From NCBI GenBank assembly GCA_038405045.1, contig JBBZIV010000001.1, positions 372,001 through 436,000 on the forward strand: DNA of 64,000 nucleotides. The letters run 5' to 3'. The translations under genes were made by a program, and so were the position numbers. Source of the stretch: Sporobacter sp038405045 (GTDB taxonomy: Bacteria; Bacillota; Clostridia; Oscillospirales; Oscillospiraceae). Positions 16,288-24,015 of the stretch are shown here, piece after piece (position 1 is the first letter of the stretch; every line of letters begins with the position of its first letter). The notes under the pieces are model-generated. The model was not told where the DNA came from. It was given only the letters and a program-made list of their open reading frames with translations, and ran no database searches.

Positions 16288-17733
16288 ATGGCAGGGTTAA
16301 AGGAATTCAACGCGGCTTTAAGCGGGTTTGTCTGGGGGTGGCCGATGCTGGCGCTCATCGTCGGCTCCGGCCTTTATATCGGCATCCGCACCGGGTTTAT
16401 TCAGATTTTCGAATTCCGCTACGCTATGAAAAACACAATTGGCAAAGCATTCAAGAAGCAAAAATCGGCAAAGGGTGCCGTCACGCCCTTTCAGGCGCTT
16501 ACAACGGCGCTGGCGGCAACAGTTGGCACCGGCAACATCGCCGGGATTACCTCTGCCGTCACGCTCGGCGGGGCGGGGTCAATTTTCTGGCTGTGGATAT
16601 CGGCACTCATCGGCATGGGGACGAAATATGCCGAGATTCTGCTGGCCGTTCACTTCAGAGAAAAAAACGCTAAGGGCGACTATGTCGGCGGCCCGATGTA
16701 CACCATTCAAAACGGCCTCGGCAGGCATTTCCGGTGGCTGGCTGTCCTCTTCAGCATTTTTGGCGCGGTGGCCGCCTTCGGCGTTGGCAATGCCGTGCAG
16801 GTCGGGACGATGACAAGCTCCATCACCAGCGCGATCGGGTCTTTTTATCCGGCGACGGCGGGCAGCCGAGGTCTCATTAATCTCATGATTGGTCTTGCCG
16901 TTGCAGTGATGACGGCGCTGACGCTGTTTGGCGGCGTCAAACGCATCGGCCGGGTGACAGAGCTGATTGTGCCGTTCATGGCGGCTTTGTATATCCTTGC
17001 ATCGCTCGCCGTCATCGTTGTGAACATCGGCTCAATTGGCACGGTGTTTGCCAAAATCCTGCATGACGCCTTTTCTCCGGCAGCAGCGCTTGGCGGGGCG
17101 GCGGGCATCTCCGTTAAAACGGCTGTCGGCTGGGGTTTTCGCCGCGGCGTTTTCTCTAACGAGGCCGGGCTTGGCTCGGCTCCCATCGCCCATGCGTCGT
17201 CAAGCGAAACGAACCCCGTCAAGCAGGGACTGTACGGTGTCTTCGAGGTGTTTGTCGACACCATCGTGCTCTGTACGCTGACAGGGCTGACGCTTTTAAT
17301 GAGCGGCATTGTCATCCCGTATGGGACGCACGGGACGACCGCCCTCAACATCGCGTCGTTCGGCACGGTTTTCGGTGACAAAGCCGCGGGCGTCATCCTC
17401 GCCGTCGGCATGTCGATGTTCGCCTTGGCGACGGTGTTCGGCTGGGCGCTGTATGGCACGCGCTGCGCGGAATACTTGTTCGGTACCGGGTGTATTAAGT
17501 ATTATCAGGCGCTTTATGTGCTTGTCACCGTCGCGGGGGCGACGGTGGATTTGGAGTCGGTCTGGCAGCTTGCCGATACGCTTAACGGCTTGATGGCCAT
17601 CCCGAATCTCATCGCCGTGATGGCCCTGACCGGCGTCGTCGCGAAGCTGACAAAGGAGCATTTTGAGGGGCATGAACAGCGCTTCAAAGCCAGCACGCCA
17701 AAGCGGCAAAACAAAAACAGGCACCGCGTCTGA
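16288..17733 (+). CDS. Alanine/glycine:cation symporter (AGCS family)
   Basis: A 481-residue membrane protein with about 10 helices. PFQALTTALAATVGTGNIAG is the AGCS signature and sodium/substrate loop; FRRGVFSNEAGLGSAPIAHA is the second family mark. It imports alanine or glycine with Na+ or H+. The ATG at 16288 is chosen: GGAGCGGAG lies upstream, the protein then starts like other family members, and the open frame extension to 16147 is Cys-rich and unlike the family. It is divergent from tRNA-Leu. The stop codon sits within the loop of its terminator. Confidence 0.9.
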   Translation: MAGLKEFNAALSGFVWGWPMLALIVGSGLYIGIRTGFIQIFEFRYAMKNTIGKAFKKQKSAKGAVTPFQALTTALAATVGTGNIAGITSAVTLGGAGSIFWLWISALIGMGTKYAEILLAVHFREKNAKGDYVGGPMYTIQNGLGRHFRWLAVLFSIFGAVAAFGVGNAVQVGTMTSSITSAIGSFYPATAGSRGLINLMIGLAVAVMTALTLFGGVKRIGRVTELIVPFMAALYILASLAVIVVNIGSIGTVFAKILHDAFSPAAALGGAAGISVKTAVGWGFRRGVFSNEAGLGSAPIAHASSSETNPVKQGLYGVFEVFVDTIVLCTLTGLTLLMSGIVIPYGTHGTTALNIASFGTVFGDKAAGVILAVGMSMFALATVFGWALYGTRCAEYLFGTGCIKYYQALYVLVTVAGATVDLESVWQLADTLNGLMAIPNLIAVMALTGVVAKLTKEHFEGHEQRFKASTPKRQNKNRHRV

Positions 17734-17750
17734 CCGCGGTGCCTGTCGTT
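17717..17750 (+). terminator. Terminator of the AGCS symporter gene
   Basis: Perfect 12-bp stem ACAGGCACCGCG (17717-17728) / CGCGGTGCCTGT (17735-17746) with the TGA stop in the loop, then CGTTT. The short T run makes it moderate. Confidence 0.65.
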
Positions 17751-17757
17751 TGAGAGG

Positions 17758-18123
17758 CTATTTCTGAGCTTTCATAAGAACGGACCCGATCATATCGGCG
17801 ATCAGCAGGAGCGTTGAGGCTCGGTGCAGATTCAACACGGTTGTGCCGATTGTTTTCGATAAACTCATCACGGCGCCTGTGGCGATGAGCCCGGCGGCAA
17901 ACAGGCCCGCGCCCGCCGCCAGCAGGAGAATAGGGACGCCGCCTTCGCCCACCTTCAGCAGTTGCACGAACCCAATCACGGCAACGACGATACCGGCGAC
18001 AGCGAGAAGCTTGTGGATGGTGAATACCGGCGTGTTAAGGGGGATACCCAGCTTCCGCAGCCATATACCGGCAAAAAGGGATAAAATCAGCAGCGCACCC
18101 GCAACGATCAGCTTTATTGGCAT
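17758..18123 (-). CDS. Small four-helix membrane protein, unknown
   Basis: A 121-residue protein with four hydrophobic stretches (roughly residues 3-22, 36-56, 64-86, 95-116) and few charged residues. HK between the first two helices and LHRAST before the last are the only notable polar groups; the two His could bind haem or metal but this is a guess. The second ATG (18123) is chosen because GGAG lies 8 nt upstream; the ATG at 18141 would contain that site. It starts 45 bp after the malic enzyme stop on the same strand and may be co-transcribed with it. Confidence 0.65.
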   Translation of the reverse strand: MPIKLIVAGALLILSLFAGIWLRKLGIPLNTPVFTIHKLLAVAGIVVAVIGFVQLLKVGEGGVPILLLAAGAGLFAAGLIATGAVMSLSKTIGTTVLNLHRASTLLLIADMIGSVLMKAQK

Positions 18124-18168
18124 CGGTCGTTCTCCTTTCACAGATTACAAATCAGCCAAAGCGGAGTT

Positions 18169-19338
18169 CTAAATTCGCGCTACGCCCGAATCTCTCGCGG
18201 CCTGACGCACCGCCTCGGCGACGGCGGGGCCGACGCGCGGGTCAAACGGCTCTGGGATAATTTTGTCACGCGCCAAATCGTCTCCGACGAGTGCGGCAAG
18301 CGCCCGCGCGGCGGCAAGCTTCATCGCGTCGTTGATGTCGGACGCGCGCACGTCGAGCGCGCCTCTAAAGATGCCGGGGAAGGCGAGAACATTGTTGATC
18401 TGGTTTGGGAAATCGCTCCGCCCCGTGCCGACGATGGCGGCACCGGCTTCAATGGCCTCGTTTGGCATGATTTCCGGCACCGGGTTTGCCATCGGGAAGA
18501 GTATGGGATCCTTCGCCATAGAGCGCACCATCTCTTTTGTGACGGTACCGGGGGCGGATACGCCGATGAACACGTCGGCGCCTTTGATAACGTCTGCCAA
18601 GCTGCCGGACTGCCTACCGGGGTTTGTTACAGCGGCAATTTCCGCCTTGGCGGCGCTGCTATTGGGGCGGCCCTCATATATCGCGCCCTCCCGGTCGCAC
18701 ATAACGACGTTTCGAAGACCGAGCGAGAGGAGCAACCGGATGATTGCCACGCCAGCAGCGCCAGCGCCGGAGGTGACGACCTTGATATCCTCTAACCGCT
18801 TTCCGGTCAGTTTCAGCGCGTTTAAAAGCGCCGCGAGCGTCACAACGGCGGTGCCGTGTTGATCGTCGTGAAAAATCGGGATGTCGCAGATTTCCTTGAG
18901 GCGGCGCTCAATTTCAAAGCAGCGCGGCGCTGAAATGTCCTCCAGATTGATCCCGCCGAAGCTTCCGGCCAGAAGCGCCACCGTGCGGACAATTTCGTCG
19001 ACGTCCTTCGAGCGGATGCACAGCGGCACGGCGTCCACGCCGCCGAAAGCTTTGAACAGGACGCATTTGCCCTCCATCACGGGCATCCCAGCCTCCGGGC
19101 CGATGTCACCGAGGCCGAGAACGGCCGTCCCGTCGGTTACGACGGCCACAAGATTGTGCCGCCCTGTCAGGGTGTAGCTTTTCATGATGTCCTTTTGTAT
19201 TTCTAGGCAGGGCTGCGCAACGCCGGGCGTATATGCCAGCGACAAAGCCTGCTTGTTTTTAACGTCCATTTTCGGGATATAATCAATTTTACCGGCCCAC
19301 TCATAATGCAGCCGGAGCGACTCCTGCGCGTAATCCAT
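18169..19338 (-). CDS. maeB: Malic enzyme, NAD(P)-dependent
   Basis: A 389-residue short-form malic enzyme. AYTPGVAQPC carries the catalytic Tyr; TDGTAVLGLGDIGPEAGMPV is the malate site; EDISAPRCFEIE and FHDDQHGTA carry the divalent metal ligands; GAGAAGVAIIRLLL is the nucleotide-binding loop. It decarboxylates malate to pyruvate and CO2 in the cytoplasm, linking C4 acids to pyruvate. It lacks the phosphotransacetylase-like tail of long MaeB forms. Cofactor preference cannot be read with confidence. Confidence 0.9.
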   Translation of the reverse strand: MDYAQESLRLHYEWAGKIDYIPKMDVKNKQALSLAYTPGVAQPCLEIQKDIMKSYTLTGRHNLVAVVTDGTAVLGLGDIGPEAGMPVMEGKCVLFKAFGGVDAVPLCIRSKDVDEIVRTVALLAGSFGGINLEDISAPRCFEIERRLKEICDIPIFHDDQHGTAVVTLAALLNALKLTGKRLEDIKVVTSGAGAAGVAIIRLLLSLGLRNVVMCDREGAIYEGRPNSSAAKAEIAAVTNPGRQSGSLADVIKGADVFIGVSAPGTVTKEMVRSMAKDPILFPMANPVPEIMPNEAIEAGAAIVGTGRSDFPNQINNVLAFPGIFRGALDVRASDINDAMKLAAARALAALVGDDLARDKIIPEPFDPRVGPAVAEAVRQAARDSGVARI

Positions 19339-19428
19339 CTGTCAGCCCCCATGTTTTCAAATGCTGCCTTATTTTACAGCATCGGCTGAAAGAAAACAAG
19401 ACAGGATAAAAGCCGACAAATTCGAAGA

Positions 19429-20439
19429 TCACGTTTTTTTGACGAAAGCCAGCTCGTCAGAAAAGGTGACGCCTGTGTAGTACCAGCTTAAAATCTCCTT
19501 GTACGTTTTACCCTCCTGCGCGAAGGCGTTGGCCCCGTATTGGCTCATGCCGACGCCGTGGCCATAGCCCGTCGTCGTGAAAACAACGTTTTTGTCATCG
19601 AGCTTAATAGACGCCGCCGTCGAGCGGAGGCCGAACATATTACGCAGAACGGGGCCGGTGACGCTGACACTCCCGAGCTTGACGGTGCCGACGCGTCCGC
19701 TTTCCGTGTAGGTGATATCACTGACCCAGGTGGCGCTGTCTTTGCCGAAAACGGCTTCCGGATAGTATTTTAGAACCGTTTCTTTGAAATCGGATAGTGT
19801 TACCGTGACGGAGGAGACATAATTGGGTACATCAGCCGACGATTCAGGGCTCGTGACACTGACAAGGTACGGCAGGCTGGCCGTCCAGACTTCGCCGCTG
19901 GCCGCCGTTTTCCCGGCCGACGATGAATGGAAGACAGCCTGAATCGGCGTGTTGTCATATGTGAGACAGACGCCATCCGTCGCGCTCACGGCGTCCGTGA
20001 CTTTCTTGATGTAGTCGCTATAAGCATCGCCCCATTTTTGGCGGAGCGCCGCATCATCCTGATACGCCTGGCAGTCGGCCGGATCGGTGCAGACGTCGGC
20101 ATCAGGATGGGTGCCGGAAATGTGGTTCATGTGATACAGCGTCTCTGTCCTGGCTGCAACGGCCTGCGCTTTCAGTGCTTCCAAGTTGAAAACGGCGGGC
20201 ATTTCAGCGGCAACGACACCCGTTAGATACTGTGCCATTGTCATCGTAACAACCGTTTCACCCGTTTTAACACGCACTGTCACGTTCGCATCCGATGCTG
20301 TGGGTGACGCTGAAACGGCGGGGGGAGCGGACGATTCACTGCCCGCGTCGGCGTCAATCGGCTTTGAAACCGACATTGCCATAGAGATAGCCAGCGCGAA
20401 AACAGCCAGCAGGAGTGAGACAAAAATGATTTTTTTCAT
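19429..20439 (-). CDS. SpoIID/LytB domain protein
   Basis: A secreted or membrane-anchored protein of about 336 residues: N-terminal signal anchor after MKKIIFVSLLL, a Ser/Pro/Ala-rich linker, then a SpoIID domain with GVVAAEMPAVFNLEALKAQA (catalytic Glu), VCTDPADCQAY with the paired Cys, FHSSSAGKTA and the C-terminal GYGHGVGMSQYGA. SpoIID is the lytic transglycosylase that thins peptidoglycan during engulfment. Paralogues exist, and no spoIIQ or spoIIID gene is next to it, so it may be spoIID itself or a paralogue. GGAGG lies 6-7 nt before the ATG at 20439; an ATG at 20442 is too close. Confidence 0.85.
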   Translation of the reverse strand: MKKIIFVSLLLAVFALAISMAMSVSKPIDADAGSESSAPPAVSASPTASDANVTVRVKTGETVVTMTMAQYLTGVVAAEMPAVFNLEALKAQAVAARTETLYHMNHISGTHPDADVCTDPADCQAYQDDAALRQKWGDAYSDYIKKVTDAVSATDGVCLTYDNTPIQAVFHSSSAGKTAASGEVWTASLPYLVSVTSPESSADVPNYVSSVTVTLSDFKETVLKYYPEAVFGKDSATWVSDITYTESGRVGTVKLGSVSVTGPVLRNMFGLRSTAASIKLDDKNVVFTTTGYGHGVGMSQYGANAFAQEGKTYKEILSWYYTGVTFSDELAFVKKT

Positions 20440-20459
20440 CATAACCCTCCAAGGAATCG

Positions 20460-20488
20460 TTGACGGATGGTATGCCCTGATGTACAAT
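20460..20488 (+). promoter_or_regulatory. Predicted promoter of the 20576 membrane protein gene
   Basis: TTGACG (20460-20465), 17 bp, TACAAT (20483-20488), lying in the divergent spacer with the SpoIID gene. Confidence 0.65.
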
Positions 20489-20575
20489 AATTCAGCAGAT
20501 TATTCCAAAAAAACGCGTTACCTGAAGAGCATGGCTTGTCTGCCTCATTAATTTTATTGGAACAGGACGATGATT

Positions 20576-21382
20576 ATGCGTAAAAATGCCGTCATTCTGC
20601 CCCTCCTGGCGCTTATCGCCGGTGCCCTTGGGTTTGCTGTCAGGCTGTATGAACGTCAAACCGTGTTTGATAGTACGACCGGTTTTCCCGTGATGTACGC
20701 CCCCGTTTCGCTGGCCTTGATCGGCCTGTCTGTTGCGGTGCTGGTTTATGCAATCCTTGCCGCTGTTGTCACGTCCGGCACACATACGGCCGAGCGGTCT
20801 TATACAGGTGCGTTTGCCCCGGAGGGGTTTTCGTATATCGGTATGTCCTATCTGCTTGCCATTGTGTGGCTTGTATCAAACGTTTTGTACGTTCTGTCGC
20901 TGCTGAAAGGGAACTCGGCCGGGCTTATCCAGCTTTTCTTTATCTTTCTGTCGGTGATTGCCGCGCTGTCCGTCATGTTCCTGGCACGGGCGGCCTATAA
21001 AGGGCGCGGCGGTGCCGAGCTGCTCTTTTTCAGCATCATGCCGCCGCTCTTTTACTGCTTCTGGCTTGTTGTTTTGTATAAAGAAAACGCCTCAAACCCC
21101 GTTTTGCTTGACTACTGCTATGAGACGCTCGCCATTGCCGCAGCGGCGCTTGCCACCTATTTCAGTGCCGGATATGTTTTCAAAAAAGCAGCCACAGGCT
21201 GGACGCTATTTTCTTACCTCACAACGATCTACTTCGGCACCATCGTCCTTGCCGATAAAAGCCGGATGACCGGCAGCACGGACCTGCCGATTCTCCTCAT
21301 CTTCGCTGTTACGGTTGCTGTCGCGTTTATCAACGCCGTCGTCTTTATTAAAAACCTTCAGGACCGCGACGACGTGGCTTGA
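20576..21382 (+). CDS. Polytopic membrane protein, unknown
   Basis: A 268-residue protein with about eight hydrophobic helices and short loops. No transporter signature, no conserved charged pair inside helices, and no enzyme motif can be seen. The start at 20576 is chosen over the ATG at 20570 because AGGA lies 8 nt upstream. It has its own strong promoter and is followed by an unrelated small phage-like gene. Function unknown. Confidence 0.7.
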   Translation: MRKNAVILPLLALIAGALGFAVRLYERQTVFDSTTGFPVMYAPVSLALIGLSVAVLVYAILAAVVTSGTHTAERSYTGAFAPEGFSYIGMSYLLAIVWLVSNVLYVLSLLKGNSAGLIQLFFIFLSVIAALSVMFLARAAYKGRGGAELLFFSIMPPLFYCFWLVVLYKENASNPVLLDYCYETLAIAAAALATYFSAGYVFKKAATGWTLFSYLTTIYFGTIVLADKSRMTGSTDLPILLIFAVTVAVAFINAVVFIKNLQDRDDVA

Positions 21383-21496
21383 ACGTGCCGCCGCCCCAGC
21401 ACACGCGGACAAGTTGCCATTTCCCCCCGCCGGCATAAGATACATTGCACATTATTATTGTGCAAAGCCACATTGGCGGAGATGGAGGGGCGCAGG

Positions 21497-21718
21497 TTGT
21501 CAACCGAAGTATGGGTCGCGCTGCTCGCGCTTGCCGGGACACTGGCAGGCTCTTTTAGCGGAATTTTGGTGGCGAACAAGCTGGTTAATTACCGGCTGGA
21601 ACAACTTGAGAAAAAAGTAGAGAAGCATAACAACCTTTTTGAGCGTATCGCTATGGCGGAAAATGATATCAAGATCATCAGCCACAGAATTGACGATCTT
21701 GAGAAGACGCGTGAATAA
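21497..21718 (+). CDS. Phage-type XhlA/holin-associated membrane protein
   Basis: A 73-residue protein with one N-terminal transmembrane helix (VWVALLALAGTLAGSFSG) followed by a charged coiled coil (about residues 30-73, LEQLEKKVEKHNNLFERIA). This arrangement is typical of haemolysin XhlA-like proteins encoded beside holin and endolysin genes in prophages. TTG at 21497 is the likely start because GGAGGGG lies 7 nt upstream; an ATG at 21482 sits before that site. No other phage gene is near, so it is a domesticated or relic gene. A strong terminator follows immediately. Confidence 0.7.
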   Translation: MSTEVWVALLALAGTLAGSFSGILVANKLVNYRLEQLEKKVEKHNNLFERIAMAENDIKIISHRIDDLEKTRE

Positions 21719-21719
21719 A

Positions 21720-21745
21720 CCGGAGAGGCCATCCTCTCCGGTTTT
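21720..21745 (+). terminator. Terminator of the XhlA-like gene
   Basis: Perfect 9-bp stem CCGGAGAGG (21720-21728) / CCTCTCCGG (21733-21741) followed by TTTTCTG. Confidence 0.9.
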
Positions 21746-21770
21746 CTGCCGCCCGCAGGCGAAACTTTGT

Positions 21771-21799
21771 TTGAAACGACTCTCATCATCTGATATAAT
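21771..21799 (+). promoter_or_regulatory. Promoter of the DUF2148 gene
   Basis: TTGAAA (21771-21776), 17 bp, perfect TATAAT (21794-21799). Confidence 0.75.
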
Positions 21800-21825
21800 C
21801 GAGAAAAACGACGGGGGGAGTTATG

Positions 21826-22356
21826 ATGTTCATTCAAGGGCTTCAAGCGGAGGAAACCGCCGTATTAAACGCCGCGTATGCAATATGTGCCGCTGCCAGA
21901 ACAGCCCCGAAAGGGCGGGGGATCGACTTTATCAAGACGGCCGTCCTGACGGGCGACGATAAAAGCGCCGTTGCCCGGGAAATGCGCCGTATCAGCTCGC
22001 TCATGCAGGTGCCCTTTCTCACACGCGATGCCGATAACGTTGATAAAAGCGGCGCCGTCGTCCTTATAGGCGTCACAGAGGGCACGCGCGGCCTTGGCAA
22101 AATCTGCGGCCTGTGTGGGTATGAGGACTGTGCGGCCTGTAAAGACGCCCTCGGCAGCTGTGTTTACACAACGCTTGACCTCGGTATTGCCATCGGCTCG
22201 GCAGTCTCGCTCGCGGCCGACCTTCGGCTCGACAACCGCATTATGTTTTCCATCGGAAAAGCGGCCGCCTCCCTGAAGCTTTTGGGGGACTGCGCCGTCA
22301 TCATGGGCATTCCGCTGTCCGTCTCCGGCAAATCGCCGTTTTTCGACAGGAAGTAG
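21826..22356 (+). CDS. DUF2148 ferredoxin-domain protein
   Basis: A 176-residue protein of the DUF2148 family. ARTAPKGRGIDFIKTAVL near residue 25 is the family signature, and GKICGLCGYEDCAACK carries four Cys arranged for an iron-sulfur or metal site. The family has no known reaction; the ARTAPKGRG stretch resembles the flavin-binding region of nitroreductases. ATG at 21826 is preferred because GGGGGGAG lies 5 nt upstream; the ATG at 21823 is too close. It is a single gene with its own promoter. Confidence 0.8.
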   Translation: MFIQGLQAEETAVLNAAYAICAAARTAPKGRGIDFIKTAVLTGDDKSAVAREMRRISSLMQVPFLTRDADNVDKSGAVVLIGVTEGTRGLGKICGLCGYEDCAACKDALGSCVYTTLDLGIAIGSAVSLAADLRLDNRIMFSIGKAAASLKLLGDCAVIMGIPLSVSGKSPFFDRK

Positions 22357-22374
22357 GGCATACATTAAAATAAT

Positions 22375-22455
22375 AAAAAGATTCTTCGCCGATCGGCTCA
22401 GAATGACGGGACTCAGTTGTCATTCTGAGGGGCAATTGCCGCGAAGAATCTTTTT
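22375..22455. repeat. Palindromic intergenic repeat (MITE-like)
   Basis: An 81-bp interrupted palindrome: outer arms AAAAAGATTCTTCG (22375-22388) and CGAAGAATCTTTTT (22442-22455) are perfect, inner arms CTCAGAATGAC (22397-22407) and GTCATTCTGAG (22419-22429) also perfect. The pairing GATTCTTCG...CAGAATGAC is known from dispersed intergenic repeats in many bacterial genomes. It also works as a bidirectional terminator between the flanking convergent genes. Confidence 0.75.
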
Positions 22456-22474
22456 GTTTTAAAGATCATTATTT

Positions 22475-23248
22475 TTATACGATAACGCTGCTGTCGCCGC
22501 CGTCATCGCCGCTGCCGCCCTTCAGCATCTCCAGCTGCATTTGATAGATAGACGTCATCAGCTTACTGGACGTCTCCGAGGCGTCGCCATCACTGGTGCT
22601 CAGTGAGCCGATCATGCTCGTCAGGCTTGTGCCGTCCGCGCCGGACAGCTGCCCGCTTGAAATCATCGCGGCTAATAGGGAATAGGCGGATGTTTCTGTC
22701 ACCGCGCCGCCCGTTACGCTGGTGTCGGCGGAAGATGTTGCCACCGTCCCGGCATTGAGATCGCTGCCCAGATAGCCGAGCACCTTTTTGACGTAATTTT
22801 GCGTTTCATCGTATGGCGGGATACCGTTATATTTGGCAACAGCGCCGGGGCCCGCGTTGTAGGCGGCCACGGCCAGTGACGTGTTGCCGCCGAAGCGGTT
22901 TAAAAGCTGGCTTAAATATTTTGCGCCGCCCATAATGTTCTGTTCGGGGTCATACGCGTCCGTCACGCCGAGAGACTTGGCTGTCGACGGCATCAGTTGC
23001 ATAATACCCATTGCGCCGCAGGACGATGTGGCCTTGGGGTTATAATTGGACTCTGTTTTCGCCACAGCTTTGAGAAGACGCACTGGGACGTTGTATTTCT
23101 CGGCGGCGGCTTTGAAAATCGCGTCTAGGTCAACGCTGCCGCTGCTCTTCTGAAGGACACTGGAAAAATCCGACGTACCGGCTGCGCGGGCAGTTTTGAC
23201 CGACGCAGACGTTGAGCCGGAGCCGATGGCACCGATTTCAGCAGACAT
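22475..23248 (-). CDS. Lytic transglycosylase (SLT domain)
   Basis: A 257-residue protein. After a low-complexity Ser/Thr-rich N-terminus comes a goose-type SLT domain: KYNVPVRLLKAVAKTESNYNP with the catalytic Glu, GAMGIMQLMPSTAKSLGV, and AVAAYNAGPGAVAKYNGIP. It cleaves peptidoglycan glycan strands with 1,6-anhydromuramyl formation. No clear signal peptide is seen from the chosen ATG at 23248 (GGGAGGG 7 nt upstream); like some flagellar or spore SLT proteins it may leave by another route. The C-terminal 90 residues are Ser/Thr/Gly-rich with an acidic Asp-rich end. Confidence 0.82.
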   Translation of the reverse strand: MSAEIGAIGSGSTSASVKTARAAGTSDFSSVLQKSSGSVDLDAIFKAAAEKYNVPVRLLKAVAKTESNYNPKATSSCGAMGIMQLMPSTAKSLGVTDAYDPEQNIMGGAKYLSQLLNRFGGNTSLAVAAYNAGPGAVAKYNGIPPYDETQNYVKKVLGYLGSDLNAGTVATSSADTSVTGGAVTETSAYSLLAAMISSGQLSGADGTSLTSMIGSLSTSDGDASETSSKLMTSIYQMQLEMLKGGSGDDGGDSSVIV

Positions 23249-23481
23249 GACGAATCCCTCCCGATACAAAGCTTGCAGAGCGGGGCAAATAACCCGCTGT
23301 AAAAAACTTCTTGTCAGCTTCAATATAGCATGCCGGGGCAGGACAAGCAAGACCGGAATTTAAAGCGCATCTAGCAGGCACTCGAATGACCGTTTTAATC
23401 TTTGGGCAAAACGGCAATATAACATCGCGTCGGCGCAGCCATTTTGGCAAATGCGATATAGACGGCGATTGGAACGCATGC

Positions 23482-23525
23482 TATAATACCTAAAAGTATT
23501 AGCAATTAATAAGATTAGCTAAAAG
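23482..23525 (+). promoter_or_regulatory. Promoter -10 and probable MarR operator
   Basis: TATAAT at 23482-23487 (no good -35 at 17 bp) is followed by repeated AAAAGTATTAGC / TTAGCTAAAAGCG sequences with an imperfect palindrome TTAGC...GCTAA, as expected for an autoregulated MarR gene directly downstream. Confidence 0.4.
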
Positions 23526-23554
23526 CGTTACTTGAAGAAAGGGGTGACGGATTG

Positions 23555-24004
23555 ATGGATACCGCGCAGTTGGCAGCTGAAATGCTTGCAAAAACCGGCG
23601 AAATGATGCGAACGAGCTGGCCTCGGAAAATGCACGCCTTTTTGCAGGGTGAGATGTTTATCCTGCATTTCATCTCGCATCAAAGCGGTGATGTTTTGCC
23701 AAGTGAGCTGTCGGCGGCTATGAAAACCAGTACGGCGCGCGTGGCAATGGCGCTGAAGAGTCTCGAGGGAAAGGGGCTTATTGAACGCCGCATCGATAAA
23801 GAAGATAGACGGCGCGTCAAGGTGTCGATGACGCAGGCCGGGCGGGATATGATAACCTGCCAGCATGGCGAAATGCGCCGTCGCGTCGAGCAGATTCTCA
23901 CGGTGCTCGGCGAAAAGGACACGTTAGAATATCTGCGCATCGTCGGCCGGATGATCGAGATATCAAAAAACCTCGCAGCGAATCAAGAAGGATTTAACAG
24001 TTAG
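23555..24004 (+). CDS. MarR-family transcriptional regulator
   Basis: A 149-residue winged-helix regulator. The recognition helix region reads TSTARVAMALKSLEGKGLIE and the wing RRIDKEDRRRVKVSMT, typical of MarR. It very likely controls the two ABC exporter genes that follow at 12 bp, since MarR genes of this layout usually repress adjacent multidrug pumps and release DNA on binding an aromatic or drug-like ligand. ATG at 23555 is preferred; a TTG one codon earlier is possible (ribosome binding site GGGGTG). Confidence 0.85.
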   Translation: MDTAQLAAEMLAKTGEMMRTSWPRKMHAFLQGEMFILHFISHQSGDVLPSELSAAMKTSTARVAMALKSLEGKGLIERRIDKEDRRRVKVSMTQAGRDMITCQHGEMRRRVEQILTVLGEKDTLEYLRIVGRMIEISKNLAANQEGFNS

Positions 24005-24015
24005 GAGCATACAGA

